Shown here in pieces: positions 33,688 through 45,300 of a DNA stretch of 64,000 nucleotides (the first letter of the stretch is position 1; each line of letters begins with the position of its first letter). The position numbers and the translations under genes are program-made. The notes under the pieces are model-generated. The model did not search any database. It was not told the DNA's origin and worked only from the letters and a program-made list of their open reading frames with translations. Origin of the DNA: Peromyscus leucopus (Eukaryota; Chordata; Mammalia; Rodentia; Cricetidae); the NCBI RefSeq assembly GCF_004664715.2, contig NC_051071.1, positions 3,559,501-3,623,500 of the forward strand, read 5' to 3'.

Positions 33688-36288
33688 AAAAAATAAAATA
33701 AAAATACAATGACCCTTAAAAAAAAGCTACTTACAATGGCTAAAGCTACTTAAGGGGGTTGAAGATGCCCAAGATAATTTGGCTCTGGATCTGTAACAAC
33801 TCAACCTCCTCCACTGTGAGTGATGTGCTAATCAATTTATCAAGCTTATAGAGCATTCAGTATAGTTAACTATATAATCCATTCTTTCAGCTGCATGGGA
33901 GATATTTCATGTTTGAAAAATAGTTCTCCACAGTTCAGCCTGCTTTCTTGTGAGAGAGCAAGGAGTTAGGGTCTGTAAAGGGATAGGCTACTCACAGCCA
34001 TTTTAACTGGTCTCTCTATTGTCTGCAGCATCCACTGTCTGATGACATCCCTCCATCTCCATCCTACACTTTGTGCTTTTTTAAATGTGGGTGAATTTCC
34101 AGGTAGCACACTTTAGACATTTCTCCTGAAAAGTCTCTTCCACTGACAACCATGCTCCTCTGAGTTGGGATTTGTGTGATTCTCCTGTCCATTACCATCA
34201 GAATCGGAAATGGAGTGTCCAAAGTGGTTACTTGTGTGCAAAGCCCTCTTCCTGCCCCAAATGTGGCTCATCAGGCACAGATATGCCTGGTGAAAGTCCA
34301 CACCTCTGAGAAGAACCTGACTGTACTTTGTGTGTGTTGTTCCTGGGACATAAGGGACTGGAATTGTCTCTCAGCAGAAATAATTTGAATTTTTGTGCTC
34401 TTGAGGGTTAGAGATCCTGGTCTTGAAATTTCTGAGGGCAGAAACTATCTGTCATGTGAGTGGGTCATTGGGAATGATGGCAAGTGGGACACTCCTGCAG
34501 ATGTTCTTCATAGTGCCACAGTGCAGTTTAAAGTAATTGAATAAAGAATAGTGCCTTCCTGTAGCACACTCTTACATCCCCTCTGATCTCCTCTTTCTCC
34601 AGAATCTGAATTGACAGAGTCTTATGGCTTGGTGATTGAGGCAGATAACAGGTAGAGTCCATGGTTATTGATGATTCCTATGCTTTTGCCACTTCAAAGC
34701 CACTGAAGTGGATGTCTGGTCTGACCTTGCATGGAACGATGTGTTTTGGGTTTGAATGTTCCAAAGACTTAGGGAGAAGAAAGGTGAAGCTTCTGAACCT
34801 AGGATATTTACTAAAGATATGTGTGTCCAATTACAACTCCACCCTGGCCTTCCTTTGGTTGCAAGAAACTGAGGCAGCCAACTTTGTCCGCAAATGGCCA
34901 ATATGGCCATGTTAGAGGTATGGAGAACTCTTCTTTGAGCTTGGCACTGACAGTACTGGAGTTCAACCATCTGATGTGATAGCAAAAGTAGGCATGGCAA
35001 ATAGAACCTTAACACGTGAAATTGGCCTCAACAGTTTGTCTCCCTCTTTTTAAATGTAAAATCCCCTCTGCTAGCCTGTACTCCACCACCATGATGCTGC
35101 TTTTGAATTGGTATGCCCAGCATTGTGTCCTATGTCTGTACTAGTCAATAATGTTGGTTTCTGCCATGGACACAGAGAATAAGCACCAGGCCACCTGTTT
35201 ACTGTGGGCCCATGCAAGACATAGCCACTGCCCACTTCTGAGTGTTCTCTTATGCACAGGCCACTGATGCAGAAAGTCATCTTTGGGATGGCTGTCTCCC
35301 AACTTGTGCTTCTGCTGAATAAATTATTTGCAGTGCTTGAGTCTGATCAAGTTGTGACAATGTTCTTTTCATTCAAAGGACAAAATACTGCCAGAGATTC
35401 CCATTCTCATGTCTTTCCATGCCTTTGAACAGGCTGTAACTCGGTGACTTTCTATGGTTTAGTGCTGCTGGAAATTGGATATCTGCATCTGAACTCTGAA
35501 GGCATATCCCCTGGGTTCACCAGAAGCACTAATAATAGCTGTGGTGGGTTCTAAAATGCTTAGAGAATCAGGAAGTGAATGCCATGGAGTTTTGAAACAT
35601 TTCCTGCAATGCTGCTTTTTTGAGACTTCGGGGTTAACTGTGATGCTTGTCTAACCTTGTGAAAAGGTGAAAAAACTCTCATAAGTTGAGTTGTATCTGA
35701 ACCATCAAGTGTTTCATCATGTGGGGTACAGCTCAGTTCCTCCTGTGACCCAGTAGCAATCCAGAACCAGAAATTCATTCTTTTGGACAATAGGGAATGG
35801 AATTTCTCTGGTGCCCTGGGTGTCTAGAGTTTGGTTTTCTTACTGTGACTGCATAAGGTTCCATGTAACTTAGGTTTATTAATAACAATCCCGGGAAATG
35901 AGCTCTACTGTTGCATAAGGCCAAATGGCAGGGCAGCTTGCACCAGCTGTCAAGTCCACTCTGGCTTGTTCTGGATTCCACTTTGACCTACAGTTTATGG
36001 ATCACTTAGTTAATGGGTCTGATCACCCACATATGTGTGAGTTTGTTACTGCTGGAATGAAAGCTTGATTGAGCACAGGCTACCTGCTTTCCGTGCTGTA
36101 CAAGGAATAGCAGCTTGCCACCCACTGCAGAGTATGTGTGTTCTCATAGGCAGGATTGACTCTTAGGAGATGGACATTTTCTAACATGTCCTCAGGATGC
36201 ACACAACCACCTAATGTGTGTGCTGCTTATTGGTCAGTAGTCTAATGAAATCCCTCAGGGATGGAGCAGTGGCTCTGGTTTCATGGTA
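33688..36288. other. Intergenic, nothing recognised
   Basis: About 2.6 kb with no recognised repeat or gene. Several frames of 60-116 codons occur on both strands (for example 34,661-34,915 plus and 34,665-35,015 minus, which overlap each other), none with a domain I can identify. Confidence 0.5.
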
Positions 36289-37152
36289 ACATGTAGAAAG
36301 TACGGTGGGTGGTGTCATGAACTTCAAGAATTTGTGCTATTTTTACTGCCCGGGAAGGAAGCTCCAACCAGTGGACCATCACCTGCTAGTTTAGTGATGT
36401 ACACTGCCTTTTGCCTCATATCTTGTCATCAGATTTAATACAAAATACATTAAGAATGGCAGGATTGTGTATCAGGATTCAGAGTTTTTTGATTCTGCCC
36501 CACTCTACTATTCTTGCCTTCTGTCTCCTGAAGTGTGATTACCTGAATATATCTTTGATAAGTGTTCTTTCTAGTGGGCAAAGATGACTATAATGATGTT
36601 TAGGCATAAATTTGTTACACATTTTTTATGGAATTCTACACTGTATTGGATCAAATAATTAAGTTTCTCCTAAATTTGGAAAAACTGTAATAAGACATGA
36701 GTTGTCCTCATACTAAATGTTGAAGTGCACAATGCAGTGTTAATTATATAAATGTCCAGATTCCTAGAGCTTCCCAAGTATGTGTACTGTACACAGGAAG
36801 TGGATCCAACAACTTTGCATTGCTTCTTGGCACATCATGGTAAAAAGTGACTTAATATTAGCAACACCATTGTCTGTTACAGATTTGAAGCTCATTGTCA
36901 AGTTCAGAATTGGCTGAAAGTAGATCACACAGCATGAAGCCAAGTCCTAACTAAGGTCCCTGTAAGCGGGGAAGCAGGGATGCTCATGGGAACAATTGAG
37001 TCAGGGTCACAGTTGAGAGCCCAGGGGATCTGGAGGCATAACTCAATGAGGATGAAGATCTGAGTGCTATAGAGAACCTGGGATGTAACTCCTAATGTGA
37101 GGATGAAGACCAGATAGTCAAAGGACCAGGGAATGTAATAGCCATTATGAAA
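36289..37152. repeat. Duplicated block 2, copy B
   Basis: This is the same-strand counterpart of 8,578-9,475. Long matches include ACCTGAATATATCTTTGATA, GGAATTCTACACTGTATTGG and TAACTAAGGTCCCTGTAAGC (one or two differences from copy A). It lacks the roughly 50-base insertion of copy A and continues into a longer run of the 48-bp minisatellite. Confidence 0.8.
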
Positions 37153-37330
37153 GCCTCAGAGTAGTGGATCAACTGGGCATGTAACTACCACATGAAGATA
37201 TAGCCTGACAGCCTATGTATGCTGTGACTGTAATTCCCCCATAAAGATAAAGCCCAAGAGCTAGAAGATCTAGGGGTGTAACTTTCCCACGAGGTTGAAG
37301 CCTGTGAACTCTGAGAGCCAGGGAAATCAA
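37021..37330. repeat. Degenerate ~48-bp minisatellite, six to seven units
   Basis: A core like CCAGGGATGTAACT, then a variable spacer and GTGAGGATGAAG, repeats with anchors at about 37,037, 37,084, 37,134, 37,180, 37,229 and 37,277. The spacings are 47, 50, 46, 49 and 48 bp, and a final partial core starts at about 37,318. Units differ at many positions, so the expansion is old. Unit lengths are not consistently multiples of three, which argues against a coding repeat. Confidence 0.8.
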
Positions 37331-38134
37331 ACTTTGCTTCTGGTACTCTTGGTTACCATGCTTCTAGCCTTGGAGTTACCAAGGTATATAATCCAATAAT
37401 TCTACTGTCTGTATCCATGCCCGTGTGGGTAGGCAGTTCTGCCACACTATGGATGGATGCTCTCAAAAGCTGTGATGCCTCTGAGTGCTCTCCCTGAAAC
37501 ATTTACCAAGGAAACTCGGTCTCAGGAGTCCTCATTAGTTTTCCTACCTTTGGTGGCATTAGAATGATTGTGCCAAACAGGTGGTATAATGGCCACCATC
37601 ACTGATAATACTGTATATACTATGGGCAATCAGGTGGCATGACGAATTTTGGGCTCGTGTGGAGCTATGGTAGGAGCATAAGAGACTGATCCCAACACAG
37701 TCTGTAAGAAGAGTCTGTCTGGTCTGACCTTAGGGATGAGTCTGTCTTGTTTGGTGATTCTGGGGAAATGGTTCAGAGGTTCTTACCAAGCTGTAAGCAG
37801 TGAAACGCAAGTGCTCATGGTTCAGACGTATCCAATCTTGTTACTGAAACTAGATGCTTTTTTCTAACTGTTTGACTGTGCACAGCCTGAGACCAGGGTC
37901 TCATGCACAGCTCTGACTCTTGAGGCATTCCTGCAGTCATATGGAAGTAAACCAGGCAGGAGGAGCAAGTGCAAGGCTGTGGAGTGTTCAGTCCTGTCCT
38001 GAGCTGCTTTCTGCTGCTTTCCTTGTAAAGTTCCTCTCATTTCATGTGGATTGTTTACTTTCTCTTCCAATACATACTGTCATCTTGTTCCCTTTAAAAC
38101 TCACCAAAGGATGTATTTACTGCTTGTTTTTTAA
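37331..38134. other. Intergenic, nothing recognised
   Basis: No gene or repeat family is recognised. Confidence 0.5.
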
Positions 38135-38375
38135 TTTATTATCCCTTGACACTTCTGAGGAGGGGGCTGCCACCTGTCTCCCATATAAATACATGGAGGT
38201 TTATTCATTCTTATGAAAGCTCAGCTTAGCTTCACTAGATTCCTGCCACCTTTTAAGTTATACTATCTACCTTTTGCCTCCTGGCTTTTATCTTCTCTGT
38301 TCTATATTCCTTTCTTTACTTCTGTGGCTTGCTGTGTATCTGGGTGCCTGGCTCCTGATGTCCATTTCAGTGACA
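38135..38375 (-). repeat. Solo LTR-like fragment, minus strand
   Basis: Its reverse complement aligns with the right half of the element at 6,879-7,385. It shares AAGTAAAGAAAGGAATATAG, GATAAAAGCC-type and AAGCTAAGCTGAGC-type segments in the same order. The match includes the family's GGACATCAGGAGCCAG start region. Truncated relative to the other copy. Confidence 0.7.
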
Positions 38376-39284
38376 ATATTTTGACATTCTACCTCAGTGC
38401 CTGAAAGTGTCAGAGGACTGTTGCAATTCTGTTGGTTAATCCATTGAAAACTTCCTAGGGTCATGTGGGAAAGGGAGAGACTGACCATCTGGAATTTGGT
38501 CCCCAGCAGGACTGTGGTATATTAAACTGAACTCTATGCTGCCCTCTAGTAGAAGAAGCTTCATAGGGCTTTGCTGACTTGGAGTCCAAGAGGCTGAGTA
38601 CTGTGCCCATCACAGTCAATATATTGACTCATGCACATAGAATGTGCATCTGATATGTCTCTGCATGGGACCCAAACACTAGTCATCATTCTAGCTGTCA
38701 CACAGAGGCTTAAATCATAATCTGGAGGTATGGATTTTCTTTTAAAAAATTAGAAAAAGATTTGAAATGCTGGGAATGAGAGGGCTGTGTGCTCTGAAGG
38801 AGACACACTAACAACCCAGAAACATAGCACTTTGAATATATACAGTGGACAGCAGGTTGCCTCTACTGATGGTAGGGGGTCTCAGTGGGGGACAGTCTCA
38901 AACTGCAATAATCCCAGGGAGGATTTTCCCCATCCTCTACAGTAGGCCTCCATAGCTCCTTACCAAGCACAGCAACCTTCCACAATTTGTTGTTTGCAAG
39001 GAAAAGTCTTCTCTCCTTGTCATTAATACAGGAGTGAAAGCATTTATGGCAGATGACTGTAACCAAAGAGAATGTCTTGGGTTTTCTTTTTGACCTTATT
39101 ATATCCAAGAGTTTGGGACAGATTTGCAAAGTTTGTGAAATCTCTCTACAGTGCTTTGCCATAGATGTCATTGTACTTCAGAGGGGCCAGATACAGGTCC
39201 TGGGCCAGCTTGCTCAGCATTTTTGTGTGGTTTAGCAGTTGTTTCAGGACAGGCAGAGAGAGTTTATTTCAATAGAAATTAAGC
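38376..39284. other. Intergenic, nothing recognised
   Basis: No gene or repeat family is recognised. Confidence 0.5.
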
Positions 39285-39845
39285 TGGAGGAGGAGCTGAG
39301 AGCATCGGCTGAAGGCAGTCATGAAGCACTGAACTCAGAATCCTCCAGTCACCACTGTTCCAGATCCAGGGTTGGCAAAGTAGCTGGCACTCAGGAATTC
39401 CAAGTGGCTTAAGACACACTTCACTTCAGTGTGCTTATGAGAATCCAGGGACAGCCTGGGGGAGCTGAGGCAGTCAGATAGAGTTCAAATGGAGAGTCAC
39501 TGGCAGCGGGTCCTCCTGTCCTCTTCCATGGATGAGCTTTCTCAGTGTGGGCCTTTTTGGATCGTGGGGCAAACACTAGCAACCTCTGTTGGAAATGACT
39601 TACCCCCATCAGCAGCCCTTTTTAAGGGCACATCTTAATGCCAGGCTGCATTGATATTTTTTCTCTCCTGTTTAATAGAACCACATGGGGCAGGGGAAGC
39701 AATCTGGAACTTTAGGGGTGTTGATCACTTGAAAATGTGCTGGAGTCTGGGACAGGATGGCCCAGGAGTCTGCTTTCAAGAATCTCAAACAGCACAACAG
39801 GATGCTTCATCACATCCACCTGTAGATACATAACATATACACATG
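39285..39845. repeat. Duplicated block 1, copy B
   Basis: Same-strand counterpart of 4,270-4,825, sharing CACTGAACTCAGAATCCTCC (one or two differences), AGTGTGCTTATGAGAATCCA and CCCTTTTTAAGGGCACATCT. Divergence by eye is of the order of one base in six to eight. No conserved reading frame. Confidence 0.75.
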
Positions 39846-40808
39846 TGTACTTAAAGGGCTTTAGTGGTGTTTCTTGATGCTGAATTCCTGATTTAGTGAA
39901 AACTAAGAATATACCCCATGTCCAAAAGTGGCATGTTGCAGAAGCTGTCTTAGCAGAGGAGAGCTGTGCTAGGGTGTCTGCAGTCCCTCCAAAGGTGGCT
40001 CATGAGAAGAGGATGAATTAAGGTATCCAGGATTCTGACAGGAGGGAGCAGTTGGATATAACTTTGGTCAGAGGCCAGAGGACTTGACCAAATGATCAGA
40101 CTCTAGAGTAACCTAGACTGAAATCCTAAGCATTCAGGTAGTTAAACTGGCCTGGCTGTGCTTGCCTCTCACTTTGGGAAATCCTCTGAACCTGTTGAAC
40201 TGTGCCCACAAATGTGAAGAGTGGAGGTGGCAGGCTGCTTCAATGGCAATGAGAGGTCACACCTCAAAACTTCAGGAAGGAAAGAGTCTACACTCTAAAT
40301 AGAAGGAGTCTTTGAGTGTAAAGACCACCACCTTGAGCAAGGCTGCATCTCCTAAATATACCCAAATAGTGTCAGTAACTGGAGACATGCTTGAATTCAG
40401 ATGTCCAAGTGTATGGGAGCATTTCATCCAAACCAGCACAAGAAGTTGGAGGCTCAAAGCCAGACCTGCCCATGGGCAGTCTTCAAGAAGGAATGTCCCT
40501 GCTGTACAGTGGAGGCTCCTCTACTTTGTGCACTGGCCTACCACGAATACTAGGATAATTGCTCAAAGTCAGTTGATGGCTGGGGCAATCTACAGGTTCA
40601 GCAGAAATCACTTAGATTTGTGATTTCTGGAGTTTGAAAACTATCCTTGAGTAGACACTGCAATGGCTTTGTCTCATTTTGGAAGCATTAGGGAAATTGG
40701 GGTCCTGTTAGTTTTCTTATAGGGCAGAATCCTGAAGCTGTCAGTACCTTGCAGGTATCTTTTGATCTCCAGCACATGAGTTGGAAGTCACCCCAAAGGG
40801 AGAATTGT
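39846..40808. other. Intergenic, nothing recognised
   Basis: No gene or repeat family is recognised up to the assembly gap. Confidence 0.5.
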
Positions 40809-41308
40809 NNNNNNNNNNNNNNNNNNNNNNNNNNNNNNNNNNNNNNNNNNNNNNNNNNNNNNNNNNNNNNNNNNNNNNNNNNNNNNNNNNNNNNNNNNNN
40901 NNNNNNNNNNNNNNNNNNNNNNNNNNNNNNNNNNNNNNNNNNNNNNNNNNNNNNNNNNNNNNNNNNNNNNNNNNNNNNNNNNNNNNNNNNNNNNNNNNNN
41001 NNNNNNNNNNNNNNNNNNNNNNNNNNNNNNNNNNNNNNNNNNNNNNNNNNNNNNNNNNNNNNNNNNNNNNNNNNNNNNNNNNNNNNNNNNNNNNNNNNNN
41101 NNNNNNNNNNNNNNNNNNNNNNNNNNNNNNNNNNNNNNNNNNNNNNNNNNNNNNNNNNNNNNNNNNNNNNNNNNNNNNNNNNNNNNNNNNNNNNNNNNNN
41201 NNNNNNNNNNNNNNNNNNNNNNNNNNNNNNNNNNNNNNNNNNNNNNNNNNNNNNNNNNNNNNNNNNNNNNNNNNNNNNNNNNNNNNNNNNNNNNNNNNNN
41301 NNNNNNNN
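40809..41308. other. Assembly gap of exactly 500 N
   Basis: A run of N of exactly 500 bases, the round size often used as a placeholder. The true length is unknown and frames spanning it are meaningless. It probably hides the 3' end and LTR of ERV-C. Confidence 1.
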
Positions 41309-41509
41309 TATCTAAAATATATCTGGTCAATTTTGAAAACATACCTAATATGACTATAAGTTCTATTATAATGTCTAACTACTAACATTCATTTCTTTAT
41401 ATCCTAATAGTTGGTAATAATAACATTCAAGGATTCAGTCTATTTCTGGGGGGTTTTGTTACCCCTTTCTGCTTACTTACCATATCCTTTCAAGTTCTGT
41501 TTGATCTTT

Positions 41510-41968
41510 CTATAACTGCTTACCCTGTAGGATATGTGGTATACCTGTAATATGCATTATATTATAATAAGCAAAAAACTGTTTCATTTTAACAGAGACA
41601 TAGGCTGTAGCATTGTCAGTTTTTATTTGTGCAGGTATACCCATGATGGCCATAACTTCTAGCAAATGAGTGATTACAGAATCAGCCTTTTCAGAACTCA
41701 AAGCAGTTGCCCATTGAAATCCTGAATAAGTATGGTGTACATATTTCAATTTTCCAAATTCTGCAAAGTGAAACACATCCATCTGCCAGATTTCATTCCT
41801 CTGATTACCTGCTGGTAATGGCGTCTGATTGTAAAAGTAACAAGTAGGACATTTCCTTACAATTTCCTTGGTGTGCTGCCAGGTTATGGAAAAATCTTTT
41901 TTTAAACCTTTACTATTGATATGATATTTTTTATAAAATTCTGAGGCCTCCAGCACATTTCCTATCAA
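41510..41968 (-). pseudogene. pol: ERV-C integrase remnant
   Basis: A 152-codon open frame covering the integrase zinc domain (H...H, then KCPTCYFY giving CxxC) and most of the catalytic core. The first catalytic Asp is in a WQMDVFHF context and the second in IKTDNATAY. Near GIPHILQGKQL a one-base difference from ERV-B shifts the frame to a stop, so the region holding the catalytic Glu lies out of frame just downstream. Retroviral integrase inserts viral DNA into the host; this fragment lacks the full triad and the C-terminal domain. The frame is otherwise less damaged than the matching part of ERV-B. Confidence 0.9.
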
Positions 41969-42036
41969 TAATTTATCAATCTCATCATTACCTTGTGCTA
42001 GAGGGCCTGGCAGACCAGTATGGGATCAGATGTCAG

Positions 42037-42352
42037 TTATTTATAAAGGATGACTCCTTTCCTGAGTGTATCTTGTAAGTGAATAAAGAGTGATGTTAAT
42101 TCTGATGTATCAGGGATAAATTCTGCAGTCTCAATATGTAATACGTCTCTTTCAGCATACTGAGAGTCAGTGACTATGTTGAAAGGTTCTGAAAAATATA
42201 TTAATACCAACAGAATAGCATACAATTCTAATTTTTGAACTGAATTATAAGGACTTTGAACCACTTTACTTAAAGTTTCTGATTTGTAACCTGCTTTTTC
42301 TCATTTGTTTGCATCTGTATAAAATGTACAAACTCCAGATATGGGTTTTTCC
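42037..42352 (-). pseudogene. pol: ERV-C RNase H remnant
   Basis: On the minus strand this gives a run of RNase H-like residues: SPYNSVQKLELYAILLVL (containing the conserved ELYA segment), VTDSQYAE (containing the catalytic Asp region) and a tail before LRKGVILYK. Stops and a start inside the domain make it a fragment. Its 5' limit at about 42,352 is the exact edge where the tandem array begins. RNase H would have degraded the RNA strand during reverse transcription. Confidence 0.85.
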
Positions 42353-45300
42353 CATGTGTTTTTTGTAAGGGAACTCAGTGTTGAATTCCCTTTCATAAAT
42401 GGAGTTTAACCTCATTCTATTTCTTGTCCTACAAACTATAGTTCTTTTCTGGTAAGCAAAGTCAGTGTTGGGCTCCCATTGACATACAGAGTGGAAATAC
42501 CACTCATGTCTATTCCAGGAAATTACAGTGCTTTTGATGTAAGAGAAGGTACTGTTCATATAAATTTCCAAAGCAGAGTTGAAAGAGATATTACCTGTCT
42601 CTCAGACATAGTTTTTTTTTGTTCTGAGCAAACTCACTGTTCTGGCTGCATTTGAAACACAGTAAAGAGAATCATGCTTCTTTTTCAAAACAGACTGTGT
42701 TTCTTGTAAGGGAACTCAGTGTTGAATCTCCTTCATAAACGGAGTTTAACCACATGCTCTCTCTTGTCCTAGGAAGAGCAGTTCTTTTCTGGTAAGCAAA
42801 GTCACTGTTTAGATCCCTTTAATACACAGTATAAATACCACCTGCATCTGTTCCCAGCAAATACAGTGTTTTGGACATAAGAGATTGTATTGTTCTTATG
42901 AGTTTCCTACGCACAGTTGAAAGATATATTGCCTGGGTCTCAGAAAAGCACCTGTCTATGGTTTTGAGCAATCTCCCTCATATGGCTTCTTGGAAACACA
43001 GTAAAGAGAAGAGCACTTCTTTCTCGAACACAGAGTGGGTTTCTTGGAAGGGAACTCAGGATTGAATTCCCCTTCCCAAACTGAGTTTAGCACATGCTGT
43101 GTCTTGTCCTAAGAACAGAAGTTCTTTTCTGGTAAGCAAAGTCACTGTTGGGCTCCCATTGATATACACAGTGGAAATACCACTCACTTCTGTCCTCAGC
43201 AAGTACAGTGTATTGGTGTAAGAGAAGCTACATTTCTGATCTGTTTCCTAAGCAGAGTTGAAAGAGATATCGCCTGTGTCTTAGAAGCACATTTCTTTTG
43301 TTCTGAGCAAGTTCACTCTTCTGGCAGCCCTGGAAACACACTAAAGAGAAGAGAGTTTTTTTTCAAACACAGAGTGTGTTTCTTGTAAGGGATCTTGGTG
43401 TTGAATTCTGCTTTGTAAACTGAGTTGAACCACATGCTGTTTCCTGTTCTATGATCTACAGTTCTTTTCTAGTAAGCAAAGTCACTGTTGGGCTCCTATT
43501 GACATACACAGTGGAAATACCATTCATGTTTCTTCCAAGCAAGTACAGTGCATTGGATGTAAGAGAAGCTACTGTTCTTATCAGTATCCTATGAAGAATT
43601 GAAAGAGATATTGCCTGTGTTTCAGAAGCACAGTTCTTATGTTCTGAGAAAGCTCACTGTTCTAGCTTCTTTGGAAACACTGTAAAGTGAAGAGTGCTTC
43701 CTTATTGAACACAGAGTGGGTTTCTAGGAAAAGTATTCAGTGTTGAATTCCCTTTACAAAACTGAGTGTAACAACATGCTATCTCTTTTCCTACGAAGAG
43801 CAGTTCTTTTCTGGTAAGCAAAGTCTCTGTTGGGCACCCATTGACATACACAGTGGAAATACCACTCATGTCTGTTCCCAGCAAGCACAGAGCATTGGAT
43901 GTAAGAGAAGATAAAGATACTGTTCTGATCCATTTCCTAAGAAGAGTTGAAAGAGATATCACCAGTGTCTTATAAGTACAGTTCTTTTATTCTGAGCAAT
44001 CTCACTATTCTGGCAGTATCAGAAACACACTATAGATAAGAGAACTCCTTTCTTGAAGAGAGTGTTTTTCTTGTAAGGGAACTCAGTTTTGAATTCCCCT
44101 TCATGAACTGAGTTTCATAACATGCTATCTTATGTCCTACAAACTACAGTTCTTTTCTAGGAACCAAAGTCATTGTTGGACTCCCATTGACATATACAGT
44201 GGAAATACCACTCACGTTTCTTCCCAGCAAGTACAGTGCATTGGATGTAAGAGAAGCTACTGCTTTTATTACTTTCCTAAGCAGAGTTGAAAGAGATATT
44301 GCCTGTGTCTTGGAAGCAGAGTTCTTTTGTTCTGAGCAAGCTCATTGTTCTGGCTGCTTTGGAAACACAGTAAAGTGCTTTTTTTTTCTAAAACAGAGTG
44401 TATTTAGTGTAAGGAGAATTGGTGTTCATATCCCTTCATAAACAAAGTTGAATGACATGCTCTCTCTTGTCCTATTTGCAACAGTTCTTTTTGGGTAAGG
44501 AAAGTCACTATTAGGCTCCCATTGAGATACACAGTGGAAATACCACTCGTATCTGTTCCCAGAAAAGTTGAAAGAGCAGAGTTGAAAGAGATATTGCTTA
44601 GGTCTTGGAAAAGCACATTATTTTTTTCTGAGTAAGCTCCCTCTTCTGGCTGCATTGGAAACACAATAATTAGAAGAGTGTTTCTTTCCTGAACACACAA
44701 TGTGTTTCTTGTAAGGCAAATCAGGGTTGAATTCCAATTCCTAAATTAGTTTAACCACATGCTCTCTCTTGTCCTATGAACAGCAGTTCTTTTCTGGTAA
44801 GCAAAGTCACTGTTGGGCTCCCTTTCTCATACAGGGTAGAAATACCACCTGTGTCTATTCCCAGAAAGTACAGTATATTTTATCTAAGAGAAGCTACTCC
44901 TCTTATCAGTTTCCTAAGCACATTTGAAAGAGATATCACCTAGGTTCTGGAAAAGCACATTTCTTTTGGTTTTGAGCAGGCTCCCTCTAACAGCTACTTT
45001 GGAAACACTGTAAAGAAAGAATGCTTCTTTTTTGAACACAGAGTGGGTTTCTTGGATGGAACTTGGGATTGAATTCCCCTTCCCAAACTGAGTTTAACCA
45101 CATACTGTCTCTTTTCCTACAAACCGCAGTTCTTTTCTAATAAGCAAAGTCACTGTTGGGCTCCCATTGACAAACACAGTGGATATACCAGCTGCGTCTG
45201 TTCCCAGCAAGTACAGTGCATTGTATGCAAGAGAAGCTACTGTTCCTACGACTTTGCAAACAGAGTTGAAAGAGATATTGCCTGGGTCTCAGAAAAGCAC

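Larger units (their letters stand above)
41309..42352 (-). mobile_element. ERV-C, truncated minus-strand copy of the ERV-B family
   Basis: Read on the minus strand, this matches two separate parts of ERV-B. Positions 42,352 down to about 41,432 match 55,424-56,361 (RNase H and integrase). Positions 41,431 down to 41,309 match about 58,114-58,240 (3' non-coding part). The roughly 1.75 kb between those parts is deleted. The right edge stops inside RNase H, where the 340-bp array starts. The left edge runs into the assembly gap, so the LTR is not seen. It is a defective fossil element. Confidence 0.9.

Noticed and set aside
34661..34915. Possible exon of an unknown gene
   Set aside because: No domain, no convincing splice sites or start context, and a longer overlapping frame lies on the opposite strand.
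40741..41388. Open frames of 184-215 codons around 40,750-41,390
   Set aside because: They are formed by the 500-N gap and contain almost no real residues.
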